Origin: Bog-756 sp963845485 | GTDB lineage: Bacteria; Actinomycetota; Acidimicrobiia; Acidimicrobiales; RAAP-2 | NCBI GenBank assembly: GCA_963845485.1 | Contig: CAWJSI010000015.1 | Location: 124,001-188,000 of the forward strand | Direction of reading: 5' to 3' | Length of the DNA: 64,000 nucleotides | Shown: piece by piece, positions 33,963-41,731 of the stretch | How positions within the stretch are numbered: position 1 is the stretch's first letter | Layout: the number at the start of each line of letters is the position of its first letter | The notes under the pieces: generated by a model | What the model was told of the DNA's origin: nothing | The model's database searches: none | Seen by the model: the letters and a program-made list of their open reading frames with translations, nothing else | Program-made: the position numbers and the translations under genes

Positions 33963-35704
33963 GTAGGGCCCCGATGGACACCGCCGACGGCCGGCCGACC
34001 AGCGGGGCCGAACTCACGGTGGCCCGACAGTTGATCGCCCGCTCGGAGGTGGTCGCCACGCTCGCCCCCTTGCTCGATGCGGAAGTGGGGCGTCCCCGTC
34101 ACCTCAGTCTCGAGGGACTGCTGGTGGCCCTCCAGTTGAACGCCCTCCACCGTCACCACGAGGGTCACCTGGTGGAAGCGGCCCGAGTGCTCAACGCGCT
34201 GAGCGATGACCAGCGGGCCACGCTCGGCATCGGGACCTGGGACCCCGCCGAGACCTACGCCCGGGTTGATCGGCTCTTTCTCCGGCTGTGCGAGGTGCTC
34301 GAGGTGAACCACTCGGGCGTCGACGCAACGTGGTTCGCCAACCAGCTGGCCCGGGCCGCTATTCCGAAGGAAGTGCTGGTGAGCCGATCCGTGGCCGTCG
34401 ACGGAACCGACGTCGAGACCTGGGGCAGCCTCAAATCGAAGACCGTCACCATCGAGCTGGATGGCGAGGCGGCCACGACCCAGTTGATGGAGGACGACCA
34501 TCCGAGGGCCAACCGGCCTCGGGCGAAGACGGCCGAGGCCACCCAGCCTCACGAGCCGAAACACTCCGAGGAGGCAACCGGAGCGAAGAAGCCCAAGGCG
34601 TCGAAACGGACCAAGACGGCCAGAGTGCTGGCTGTCGGTCCCGATGGGCGAAAGCAGTACACCGCCGACCCCGATGCCCGGGCCGGCCATCGTTCGGCCA
34701 CCGGTAGCCGGTCGGCCGGGCCCTACATCGGCTACGAGCTCCACCTGGCCGTCCAGACCCGGGACGTCCAGTGGACGAACGGAATCGACCGGACAACACT
34801 TGGTCCCGAAGTGCCTTCGGTCATCACCACGTGCAACCTGGTTCCGGCCGGTTCGCACCGCGGGGACTCAATCGTTCCCGAGCTCATCGCCGCCAAGGCT
34901 TCGGTGCACGACATCGCCGATGTGGTCTGGGATCCGGGCTACTCACTGTGTAAGCCGGAGACGACCGGGCATCGGCTGACCAGGGCGGGCATCGAGCAGA
35001 CGGTCCAGCTGGTCACCCACCAGCGGGGGATCCGGCCCTTCGCCGGTGAGGCGATGCTGGTGGACGGCCAGCTCTATTCGAAGCTGCTGCCCAAAGACCT
35101 CCGTGACCTCACCTTTCCGCCCCGCTACGCACCGGGCCCCTATCGACGGGCATTCGAGGAGAAGTTCAACCAGCGGGCCCGCTGGCGGTTCGTCCGCCAC
35201 GCCAAGCCGGACTCAGACGGGGTGACCCGCTGGAAGTGCCCGATCTGTGCCGGACTGCTGCGGAGTCGGGACGTCTCCAAGTCGATGCGCCGATCCCGAC
35301 GGGCCCCGTTGGTCGCCGTGCCGGGAGGCAAGTGTTGTGAGGGAACGCTGTCGGCGCCAGCAGCCGAGCTCCCACTCACGCAGAGGATCTCGTTTGGGAC
35401 CACGGCCTGGCGGACGTCGATGGACAGGCGCCAGATCGTCGAGTCGGCCAACGCCGCCCTGAAGGGTGGCTTCGCCGATCTCTCGAGGGGATTCTTCCGG
35501 GTCTTCGGCCGGACCAAGATGTCGGTACTGCTCGGCTTCACCGTCGCGGCCTACAACCTCGATCGGATCCGGAGCTTCCGGGCCAAGCAGGAAGCAGAGA
35601 AGGCAGCCCCCCGTCGACGGGCCAAGCGACGGCACGGGACCCTCGGTGAGCTGCTCGGTCCCGCTGAGCAACCGGTGCCGGTTTCGACGGGCCCACCCGA
35701 CTAA
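33959..35704 (+). CDS. DDE-type transposase of a two-gene element
   Basis: A 581-residue transposase (GTG at 33959 overlapping the upstream stop; ATG at 33974 is an alternative). An N-terminal helical domain is followed by the first Asp in VAVDGTDVETWG, a charged low-complexity insert (Lys/Ala/Glu-rich, about residues 190-225), the second Asp in DVVWDPGYSLC and Glu in RRQIVESANAALKGGF. The order resembles IS1182/IS4-type DDE enzymes; I cannot name the family with certainty. A four-Cys pair (CPICAG ... GKCCEG) may bind zinc. A fragment of the same gene lies at 30214. Terminal inverted repeats were not found by eye. Confidence 0.82.
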   Translation: MSRAPMDTADGRPTSGAELTVARQLIARSEVVATLAPLLDAEVGRPRHLSLEGLLVALQLNALHRHHEGHLVEAARVLNALSDDQRATLGIGTWDPAETYARVDRLFLRLCEVLEVNHSGVDATWFANQLARAAIPKEVLVSRSVAVDGTDVETWGSLKSKTVTIELDGEAATTQLMEDDHPRANRPRAKTAEATQPHEPKHSEEATGAKKPKASKRTKTARVLAVGPDGRKQYTADPDARAGHRSATGSRSAGPYIGYELHLAVQTRDVQWTNGIDRTTLGPEVPSVITTCNLVPAGSHRGDSIVPELIAAKASVHDIADVVWDPGYSLCKPETTGHRLTRAGIEQTVQLVTHQRGIRPFAGEAMLVDGQLYSKLLPKDLRDLTFPPRYAPGPYRRAFEEKFNQRARWRFVRHAKPDSDGVTRWKCPICAGLLRSRDVSKSMRRSRRAPLVAVPGGKCCEGTLSAPAAELPLTQRISFGTTAWRTSMDRRQIVESANAALKGGFADLSRGFFRVFGRTKMSVLLGFTVAAYNLDRIRSFRAKQEAEKAAPRRRAKRRHGTLGELLGPAEQPVPVSTGPPD

Positions 35705-35837
35705 GCCCACTCTCATTTCACGACGCGCCGGTGGGTGCGATTTGTCGCGCCCGGGGTGAGGACTTGCACCTCGCTCCTCGGGCTGCGGTCGAGTTCGACG
35801 CTCGAAACGTGGGTTCGGACCCGCACTTCTGCACAAA

Positions 35838-35869
35838 AAACCCCGCCGAGATCGCTCTCGGCGGGGTTT
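35838..35869 (-). terminator. Intrinsic terminator of ssrA
   Basis: A perfect 14-bp stem (AAACCCCGCCGAGA / TCTCGGCGGGGTTT) with a TCGC loop. On the minus strand it is followed by a run of T residues, and it lies 40 bp after the tmRNA 3' end. It could also act weakly on the forward strand for the transposase transcript. Confidence 0.88.
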
Positions 35870-35909
35870 CGTGATCACACGGGGTGTCCTTTCATGAACA
35901 CCTCCACGT

Positions 35910-36256
35910 GGAGGTGGCGGGAATCGAACCCGCGTCCTCCAGCTTCTCAATGGGCCTTCTCCGAGCGCAGCCAGAATTAGATTGTCGGGATTGCCTCCGC
36001 TACTGGCGGCAGAGTCGTTCCGTATCCGACTGAAGTGTCCCTGACGGCCCGTCGGCGCAGCTGTTCAGGTAAGTCCCACTAGATGGCGCCCGGTTCCGGC
36101 CCGTAGGACTGAGACCGGTCGGACGTCGCAGTTTCTAGGCTGCGAGCGCGAGCTGAGGCTCGGCGTTTATTTTTGGTTCCGGCTCTTTAACGTGGCTCCG
36201 GAGACCACGGCTCGCTTCTCCCACCTCGACGACCAGAGTCGAAGCCTGTCACCCCC
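35910..36256 (-). ncRNA. ssrA: Transfer-messenger RNA (tmRNA)
   Basis: A 347-nt tmRNA that frees stalled ribosomes together with SmpB. The 5' end GGGGGTG pairs with CACCTCC at the 3' end to form the acceptor stem. The T-arm GGGTTCGATTCCCGCC and the D-like AGGCTTCGACTCT are present; CCA is not encoded. The internal tag frame ends ...INAEPQLALAA before TAG; the resume codon is not certain. It lies downstream of smpB on the same strand, with the terminator listed at 35838. Confidence 0.93.
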
Positions 36257-36324
36257 TGGGGATGTCTCCACACGTCCGGACACAGTGCCCGGCCGAGGGA
36301 TCCATTGTACCGGGAGGTCAGTAC

Positions 36325-36879
36325 TCAGCGATACGAACCGCCCTTGGAAGCAGCCCGTGCTTCCCGGGCGGCCTCCCGGCTGGCGTCCCGGGAAGCGATG
36401 GCGTGGCGCTTGTCGTACTGGCGACGCCCCCGGGCGAGGGCCAACTCCACCTTGGCTCGACCCTCCTTGAAGTAGATGGAGAGGGGTACCATGGTCAGCG
36501 ACTGCTGCTGGGACAAGCCCATCCACTCGTCGATCTGACGGCGGTGGAGGAGGAGCTTCCGCCTGCGGTCGGGCTCGTGGGCACCGAAGCCGTTGGCCTG
36601 GGCGTAGGGAGGTACGTGCACCCCGAACAGCCACATCTCACCGTCGATGATCCGGGCGTAGGCGTCCTGAAGGGCGATCCTTCCGGCCCGGAGGGACTTC
36701 ACCTCGGAGCCCTGGAGGACGATTCCGCACTCCGCCGTCTCGAGGATCTCGTAGTCATGACGGGCGCGACGATTGGAGGCCACCACCTTGTTGGCCTCGA
36801 CGGGGGCTTTCGGCGACCCCTTGGTCGAGCCAGTGCGGCCCGAGTCCACGGCTGTCGCCCGTTTCTTTGCTGCAGACAT
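36325..36879 (-). CDS. smpB: SsrA-binding protein SmpB
   Basis: The RNA-binding partner of tmRNA in trans-translation. 184 residues: an N-terminal extension of about 30 (Lys/Ala-rich), the OB-fold core with YEILETAECGIVLQGSEVKS and RAGRIALQDAYARI, YAQANGFGAHEPDRRRKLLL, and a basic C-terminal tail (KEGRAKVELALARGRRQYDK, then RDASREAAREARA) that enters the ribosomal mRNA channel. The ssrA gene follows 68 bp downstream on the same strand. Confidence 0.95.
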   Translation of the reverse strand: MSAAKKRATAVDSGRTGSTKGSPKAPVEANKVVASNRRARHDYEILETAECGIVLQGSEVKSLRAGRIALQDAYARIIDGEMWLFGVHVPPYAQANGFGAHEPDRRRKLLLHRRQIDEWMGLSQQQSLTMVPLSIYFKEGRAKVELALARGRRQYDKRHAIASRDASREAAREARAASKGGSYR

Positions 36880-36925
36880 GCCCTAGCGACGGTAGTCGAA
36901 CGATCCTCTTTCGCCGTCCTCTATC

Positions 36926-37345
36926 GTGCAGTACGCCATGCTCCTACTCCCGAAACTGGTACACGACCAGATGGTGGCCCACTGCCTGGGCGGGCTCCCC
37001 GACGAGGCCTGCGGCCTGCTCGGCGGGGACCTGGAGACCGGCGAGGCGGTCACCTGCTATCCGACCAGGAATCTGGCCGCGTCGGCCAAGCTCTACACCG
37101 TCGACCCGAGGGAGCACCTGCGGGCTGACCGTGACGCGGAGGCCTCCGGCTATTCGATCATCGGGGTCTTCCACTCCCACACCCATACCGAGGCCTACCC
37201 TTCCCCGACGGACGTGGCCCAGGCTCCCGATCCGACTTGGCACTACGTATTGGTGTCGTTGCGGGACGTCCAGCCGGTGGTCAGGAGCTACCGCATTGTG
37301 GACGGCGGGGTGACCGAAGAGCCGGTCCGGCTGCAGCCCCAGTAG
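36926..37345 (+). CDS. mec: JAMM/MPN+ metallopeptidase (Mec-type, M67)
   Basis: A zinc protease of 139 residues that works with the CysO sulfur carrier. The JAMM residues are visible: Glu27 in DEACGLL and HSHTHTEAYPSPTD (His83, His85, Ser93, Asp96). In Mycobacterium tuberculosis the orthologue Mec+ frees cysteine from the CysO-cysteine adduct. The gene is followed by cysO (61 bp) and cysM, as in mycobacteria. Here it may also remove the C-terminal tail of CysO. Met5 (36938) is an alternative start. Confidence 0.9.
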   Translation: MQYAMLLLPKLVHDQMVAHCLGGLPDEACGLLGGDLETGEAVTCYPTRNLAASAKLYTVDPREHLRADRDAEASGYSIIGVFHSHTHTEAYPSPTDVAQAPDPTWHYVLVSLRDVQPVVRSYRIVDGGVTEEPVRLQPQ

Positions 37346-37406
37346 AATCCCAACCGAACTCGTCAACTTTAGGCGAGCGGCCGGAAACCGAACCCGAGGA
37401 GACCCA

Positions 37407-37730
37407 GTGCCCGTCCAAGTCAACCTGCCGACCGTACTGCGGTCCCATGCCGGCGGCGCCAAGACCGTGTCCGTCGCCGGTGACACCGTGGGAGCGGTGC
37501 TCGTGGCCCTGGCTGACCAGTATCCGGGGCTCTCGGGCCAGGTCATCGACTCGGACGGCTCCTTGCACAAGTTCGTGAACGTCTACCTGAACGATGACGA
37601 CGTCAGGTACCTCTCCTCCCTGGACACCCCGGTCACCGAGGCCGACGAGATCTCCATCCTTCCCGCGGTCGCCGGCGGGTCGGGCTCTCACAATGACCAC
37701 GTCGACCGGGTGGGACCGCAGTCGCTATGA
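37407..37730 (+). CDS. cysO: CysO-type sulfur-carrier protein with C-terminal tail
   Basis: A ubiquitin-like MoaD/ThiS-fold carrier of 107 residues. The sulfur is carried as a thiocarboxylate on a C-terminal diglycine and transferred to O-phosphoserine by CysM. FVNVYLNDDDVRYLSSLDTP and EISILPAVAGG match mycobacterial CysO closely. Unlike that protein, which ends at GG, this one has 16 further residues after Gly90-Gly91 (SGSHNDHVDRVGPQSL). The tail must be cut off before activation; the JAMM protease two genes earlier is the natural candidate. GTG start with GAGGAG upstream; its TGA overlaps the cysM ATG. Confidence 0.9.
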   Translation: MPVQVNLPTVLRSHAGGAKTVSVAGDTVGAVLVALADQYPGLSGQVIDSDGSLHKFVNVYLNDDDVRYLSSLDTPVTEADEISILPAVAGGSGSHNDHVDRVGPQSL

Positions 37731-38674
37731 CCGCCTACAGCTCCGTTCTGGAGCTGATCGGGAACACCCCGCTGGTCGACATCAGCCAGCTGAGTCCCAA
37801 TCCCGACGTCCGCATCCTGATCAAGTTGGAAGGACAGAACCCCGGCGGGTCGGTGAAGGACCGCATCGCGCTGTCCATGATCGAACAGGCCGAAAAGGAC
37901 GGGATCCTGAAGCCCGGACAGACCTTGATCGAACCTTCTTCGGGCAACACCGGCATCGGTATGGCCCTGGTGTGTCGCCTGAAGGGCTACCACCTGAAGG
38001 TGGTGCTGGCCACCAACGTCTCGATCGAACGCCGGCAGCTGCTCGAGGTCTGGGGGGCCGAGATCATCGAGTCGCCCGGCTCGGAGGGATCGAACGGGGC
38101 CGTCCGAAGGGCCCAGGCCCTGGCCGAGGAGCACCCCGAGTGGGCGTTCTTGTACCAGTACGCCAACCCGGCCAATCCGAAGGCCCACTACGAGGGGACC
38201 GGACCCGAGATCTGGCGGGACTGCCCTGAGGTCACCCACTTCGTGGCCGGGCTGGGAACCTCGGGGACCCTGCTCGGCGTGGGCCGTTTCCTAAAAGAGC
38301 AGAACCCCGAGATCAAGGTTCTCGCCATCGAGCCACCTGCGGGCGAGATCGTCGACGGACTCCGGAACCTCGACGATGGCTACATTCCCCCCATCTTCAC
38401 CGTCAACCATGGAGCCGAGCTGCTCGACGGCAAGCGCATTGTGCGACCACGTGAATCCATCGAATGGACTCGGCGTCTGACCGAGGTGGGAATCTTTGCG
38501 GGGATCTCCTCGGGCGCGGCGCTGGCTGGAGCGGCCAAGACGGCAGCGAGGCTTGATGAGGGGATCATTGTGGTGGTGGCCGCGGACGCGGGATGGAAAT
38601 ACCTCTCCACCCAGGCATGGACCGATGACCTCGACGTCGTCGAGGAGCGGGCCAAGGCCATCACGTACTTCTAG
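37727..38674 (+). CDS. cysM: Cysteine synthase CysM (CysO-dependent)
   Basis: A PLP enzyme of 315 residues that makes cysteine on CysO from O-phosphoserine. The PLP lysine is in NPGGSVKDR (Lys44), with SSGNTGIG for substrate binding and GTSGT for the phosphate of PLP. VSIERRQLLEVWGA resembles the region around the arginine that reads phosphoserine in mycobacterial CysM. Start ATG overlaps cysO stop (ATGA), so carrier and synthase are translationally coupled. Confidence 0.93.
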   Translation: MTAYSSVLELIGNTPLVDISQLSPNPDVRILIKLEGQNPGGSVKDRIALSMIEQAEKDGILKPGQTLIEPSSGNTGIGMALVCRLKGYHLKVVLATNVSIERRQLLEVWGAEIIESPGSEGSNGAVRRAQALAEEHPEWAFLYQYANPANPKAHYEGTGPEIWRDCPEVTHFVAGLGTSGTLLGVGRFLKEQNPEIKVLAIEPPAGEIVDGLRNLDDGYIPPIFTVNHGAELLDGKRIVRPRESIEWTRRLTEVGIFAGISSGAALAGAAKTAARLDEGIIVVVAADAGWKYLSTQAWTDDLDVVEERAKAITYF

Positions 38675-38752
38675 GCTTGGGCCGGCCCGCTCGGGATCCG
38701 GTGGGTAGACCGCCATTCCGCGACACTCGACAATGCCCCCTACGCTTGTCTT

Positions 38753-39541
38753 GTGCCCCACGGTCGCCCCGAACCAGACCGCCTTGCCGGTCGTCCGGTC
38801 GGCGAGGGTGGTACGCCGCCCAACCTGTCGGTGCGGGTTCTCGGCTGCGACGGAAGTTGGACTGGCCCCGGAGGGGCGGGGAGCGGGTACCTCGTGTCGT
38901 CAGGTGGGAGTCATGTGCTCCTCGATCTCGGCCCGGGGACGTTCGCCAACCTCCAGCTCCACCTCGATCCAGCGCTCGTGGCGGCGGTGGTCATCAGCCA
39001 TCGACACCCGGACCACTGGACGGACCTGCACTCATTGGCCACCCACGCCCGGTTCGCCCTGCGGCGGGAGTCCATTCCGGTCTTCGCGCCGGCCGAGCTC
39101 GGCGCCCGGTCCGGACTCGCGGGATCCTCTGCCCTCGACTGGCGTTCCGTGTCTGACGACGACACGGTCTCGGTCGGTGCCCTCGAGCTGTCGTTCCACC
39201 GCACCGATCATCCCGTTGAGACCTTGGCCGTGCGGATCGACGGTGCCGGTCGGGCCCTGGGATACTCTGCCGACACCGGGCCCCGATGGTCAGTGGCCAC
39301 ATTGGGAACCGATCTCGACCTCCTTCTCTGCGAGGCCTCGTATACCGCCGACTACGAAGGGACAGCGGGGCACATGAGTGGACGCCAAGCTGGTGACCAG
39401 GCGACCCGGGCCGGCGCCCGGCGTCTCGTGGTGACCCATCGGTGGCCTACCATCGCCGCCTCGGCGGTCCACGCCGAGGCGGAGGCCGCATTCGGCCTGC
39501 CGGTCGAGCAGGCCGCCATCGGAAAGGAATTCACACTGTGA
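38753..39541 (+). CDS. MBL-fold metallohydrolase (Rv1339-like)
   Basis: A 262-residue metallo-beta-lactamase-fold hydrolase. The metal motif is SHRHPDH (His83, His85, Asp87, His88), with LLDLGPG before it, an Asp in YSADTGP and a terminal His in VVTHRWP. Gene order and sequence layout fit the mycobacterial Rv1339 group, for which cAMP phosphodiesterase activity has been proposed; RNase Z-like roles are an alternative. The GTG start is followed by a 24-residue variable lead. Its stop overlaps the RNase PH start (GTGA). Confidence 0.85.
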   Translation: MPHGRPEPDRLAGRPVGEGGTPPNLSVRVLGCDGSWTGPGGAGSGYLVSSGGSHVLLDLGPGTFANLQLHLDPALVAAVVISHRHPDHWTDLHSLATHARFALRRESIPVFAPAELGARSGLAGSSALDWRSVSDDDTVSVGALELSFHRTDHPVETLAVRIDGAGRALGYSADTGPRWSVATLGTDLDLLLCEASYTADYEGTAGHMSGRQAGDQATRAGARRLVVTHRWPTIAASAVHAEAEAAFGLPVEQAAIGKEFTL

Positions 39542-40302
39542 CTGAGGGATCGACGACACGGACTACCGCCGGCCGGGGGGATGGCCGTGGCACTGACGAG
39601 CTACGGGCGGCCTCCTTCGAACGGGACTTCACGGTGTTCGCTCCCGGATCCGTGCTGGTCTCCATGGGGCGGACCCGGGTGCTGTGTACCGCCTCCATCG
39701 AGGAGCGAGTGCCGCCTTGGATGCGGGGGAGCGGCAAGGGGTGGGTAACCGCTGAGTACTCGCTCCTCCCGGGCTCGACGGGTGAACGGGTCAGTCGCGA
39801 GGCGGCCAAGGGCAAGCAGTCGGGTCGCACGCAGGAGATCCAACGCCTCATCGGTCGCTCGCTCCGGTCGGTCTGCGACATGGTGGCGCTCGGGGAGATG
39901 CAGATCACGGTGGACTGCGACGTCCTCCAGGCCGATGGGGGAACCAGGACGGCGTCGATCTGCGGCGCCTACGTAGCCCTGCACGATGCGCTGACACGGC
40001 TCATCCAGAAGGGCACCCTCCGGGTCAACCCGCTGACCGAGGCGGTGGCCGCCGTATCGGTGGGCGTGGTCGACGGGGTCTGCATGCTCGATCTTCCCTA
40101 CGAGGAGGACAGCCGTGCCGAGGTGGACATGAACGTGGTGATGACCTCGTCGGGACGCTTCATCGAGGTCCAAGGAACGGCCGAGGGGATGCCGTTCACC
40201 AAGGGTGAGCTCGACGAGATGCTGAGTTTGGCTGAGCACGGGATCGCCCAGCTCCTCGACCTCCAGTCCGAGACGCTGGCCGTACCGCCGACTCCCCGCT
40301 GA
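39538..40302 (+). CDS. rph: Ribonuclease PH
   Basis: A phosphorolytic 3'-5' exonuclease that trims tRNA 3' ends. 254 residues from the GTG at 39538, which overlaps the upstream stop by 4 bp. Family blocks: GSVLVSMGRTRVLCTASIEE, PPWMRGSGKGWVTAEYSLLP, RTQEIQRLIGRSLR, DCDVLQADGGTRTASICGA and the acidic SRAEVDMNVVMT. Not to be confused with the rifampicin phosphotransferase gene, which has the same symbol. It is cotranscribed with the MBL gene and rdgB. Confidence 0.95.
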   Translation: MTEGSTTRTTAGRGDGRGTDELRAASFERDFTVFAPGSVLVSMGRTRVLCTASIEERVPPWMRGSGKGWVTAEYSLLPGSTGERVSREAAKGKQSGRTQEIQRLIGRSLRSVCDMVALGEMQITVDCDVLQADGGTRTASICGAYVALHDALTRLIQKGTLRVNPLTEAVAAVSVGVVDGVCMLDLPYEEDSRAEVDMNVVMTSSGRFIEVQGTAEGMPFTKGELDEMLSLAEHGIAQLLDLQSETLAVPPTPR

Positions 40303-40335
40303 CCGGGTGGCGAAGCGGACCGTCGGAGGAGGCTG

Positions 40336-40956
40336 ATGGCGGACCCACTCGACCTGGTGTTGGCCAGCGCCAACCCGGACAAAGCGGCGGAGATCACCGC
40401 CATCCTCGGCGCGGTTCCCAACCTCCGGCTCCACCCCCGACCGGCAGACGTGCCCGATGTGGACGAGACGGGGGAGACCCTCGTCGCCAATGCCCGGCTG
40501 AAGGCCGTCGCCCTGATGGAGGCCACCGGGCTCGCGGCCGTCTCCGACGACACCGGGCTCGAGATCGATGCCCTGGGAGGAGCACCCGGTGTGTACTCGG
40601 CCCGGTACTCGGGCGAGGACGCCACCTACGCCGACAATGTGGCCAAGGTCCTGGCCGAGCTCGACCGGGTCGGGGCCACGGCGCCGGCCCAGCGGATCGC
40701 CACGTTCCGGACGGTGGCCTTCGTGGCCTATCCCGACGGTGCCGAGGTCTGGGCCGAAGGAACGGTCGTCGGAGTCATCACCCCTCGGGCGCTCGGCCGC
40801 GGCGGCTTCGGCTACGACCCGGTATTCGTCCCGAACGATGGCGAGGGTCGTACCTTTGCCCAGATGAGTGCGTCCGAGAAGCACGGGATCTCCCATCGGG
40901 GTCGCGCCTTTCGAGCGCTGGCCGTGATGCTCGGGGCCGAACCCGGGTCCTCGTGA
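40336..40956 (+). CDS. rdgB: XTP/dITP diphosphatase (RdgB/HAM1)
   Basis: A 206-residue nucleotide house-cleaning enzyme that hydrolyses XTP, dITP and ITP to monophosphates. Key blocks: LVLASANPDKAAEI (N-terminal phosphate loop), SDDTGLEIDALGGAPGVYSA with the catalytic acidic residues, GRGGFGYDPVFVP and MSASEKHGISHRGRA. It follows RNase PH after 33 bp, an order conserved in many actinobacteria. Confidence 0.95.
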   Translation: MADPLDLVLASANPDKAAEITAILGAVPNLRLHPRPADVPDVDETGETLVANARLKAVALMEATGLAAVSDDTGLEIDALGGAPGVYSARYSGEDATYADNVAKVLAELDRVGATAPAQRIATFRTVAFVAYPDGAEVWAEGTVVGVITPRALGRGGFGYDPVFVPNDGEGRTFAQMSASEKHGISHRGRAFRALAVMLGAEPGSS

Positions 40957-41009
40957 GGCCCATGGTGCGGGAGTAGCGTCGTGGTTCTGGTGATCATCGG
41001 GATGTCGTT

Positions 41010-41711
41010 GTGAGCGAAGTGTCGCAGGGTCCGGGCTGGTGGTTGGCCTCCGACGGCCGGTGGTACCCGCCCGAACAGGCGCCCGGGTATCTCCCGAGGA
41101 GCGTCTCGGCCGATGTCAGTGCGCTTCCCACCCAGGCCGAGTACCCGTCGCCTTCGGTTGCGACAGGACCGGACCTCACCCCAGGGTGGGAGTCGTATCC
41201 CCCCGCCTTCGGGCAGGATCCGATAGTTCCCGGCGCTCCCACGACCGGGAGCCCGGAAGTCGGGTCGCCAGGCCCCCCTCCTCACTACGGACCCGGCGGG
41301 GGTTCCGGGTTCCCAGGTGTGGCCGGTGTTCCGGCCTACGGGTATCCGCCCCAGCAACCGCCGCCGTACTACCCCTACGCCCCCAACGGCTACTACCCCG
41401 ACGGGCGGGTGGCCTATCCGGTGGGGCCGATGGCCCGACCGAACCAGACCAACTCGTTCGCCATCGCTTCGCTGGTGTGTGGATGTGTGGGCATCATCCC
41501 GTTCTTCGGGATTCTCGGCGTGATCCTCGGGTTTGTTTTCGGCCTCATCGCCAAGAGTCAGATCAAGCGCAGCGGGGGAGTCCAAGAGGGCAATGGCCTG
41601 GCCACGGCGGGCATCGTCGTCAGCGCGGTCATCACCGCCCTGTGGATCATCTTTTGGATCGTGGTGGCGACCCACTCCAACAGTGGGGTCTGCACGGACG
41701 GGAACTGCTGA
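41010..41711 (+). CDS. DUF4190-type membrane protein with Pro/Gly-rich N-terminus
   Basis: A 233-residue protein. It starts with a GPGWWLASDGRWYPPE motif (8-23), a short Trp-rich module common at the N-terminus of Acidimicrobiia/actinobacterial membrane proteins, followed by ~120 residues of Pro/Gly/Tyr-rich disordered sequence. The C-terminal third has two membrane helices (SFAIASLVCGCVGIIPFFG... and ATAGIVVSAVITALWIIFWI) with a KSQIKRSGG loop, as in DUF4190. It ends in a Cys-containing tail. Function unknown. GTG start, 53 bp after rdgB. Confidence 0.8.
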   Translation: MSEVSQGPGWWLASDGRWYPPEQAPGYLPRSVSADVSALPTQAEYPSPSVATGPDLTPGWESYPPAFGQDPIVPGAPTTGSPEVGSPGPPPHYGPGGGSGFPGVAGVPAYGYPPQQPPPYYPYAPNGYYPDGRVAYPVGPMARPNQTNSFAIASLVCGCVGIIPFFGILGVILGFVFGLIAKSQIKRSGGVQEGNGLATAGIVVSAVITALWIIFWIVVATHSNSGVCTDGNC

Positions 41712-41731
41712 GGGGCGAACCGCCCTGTTAC

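Noticed and set aside
33428..34858. Large minus-strand open frame of 476 codons
   Set aside because: It is antisense to the element genes, Arg/Gly/Pro-rich and without a ribosome site; a GC-rich frame shadow.
35905..35945. A separate tRNA with a Thr- or Ser-like T-arm
   Set aside because: The T-arm and acceptor belong to the tmRNA, whose 5' half lies 300 bp away.
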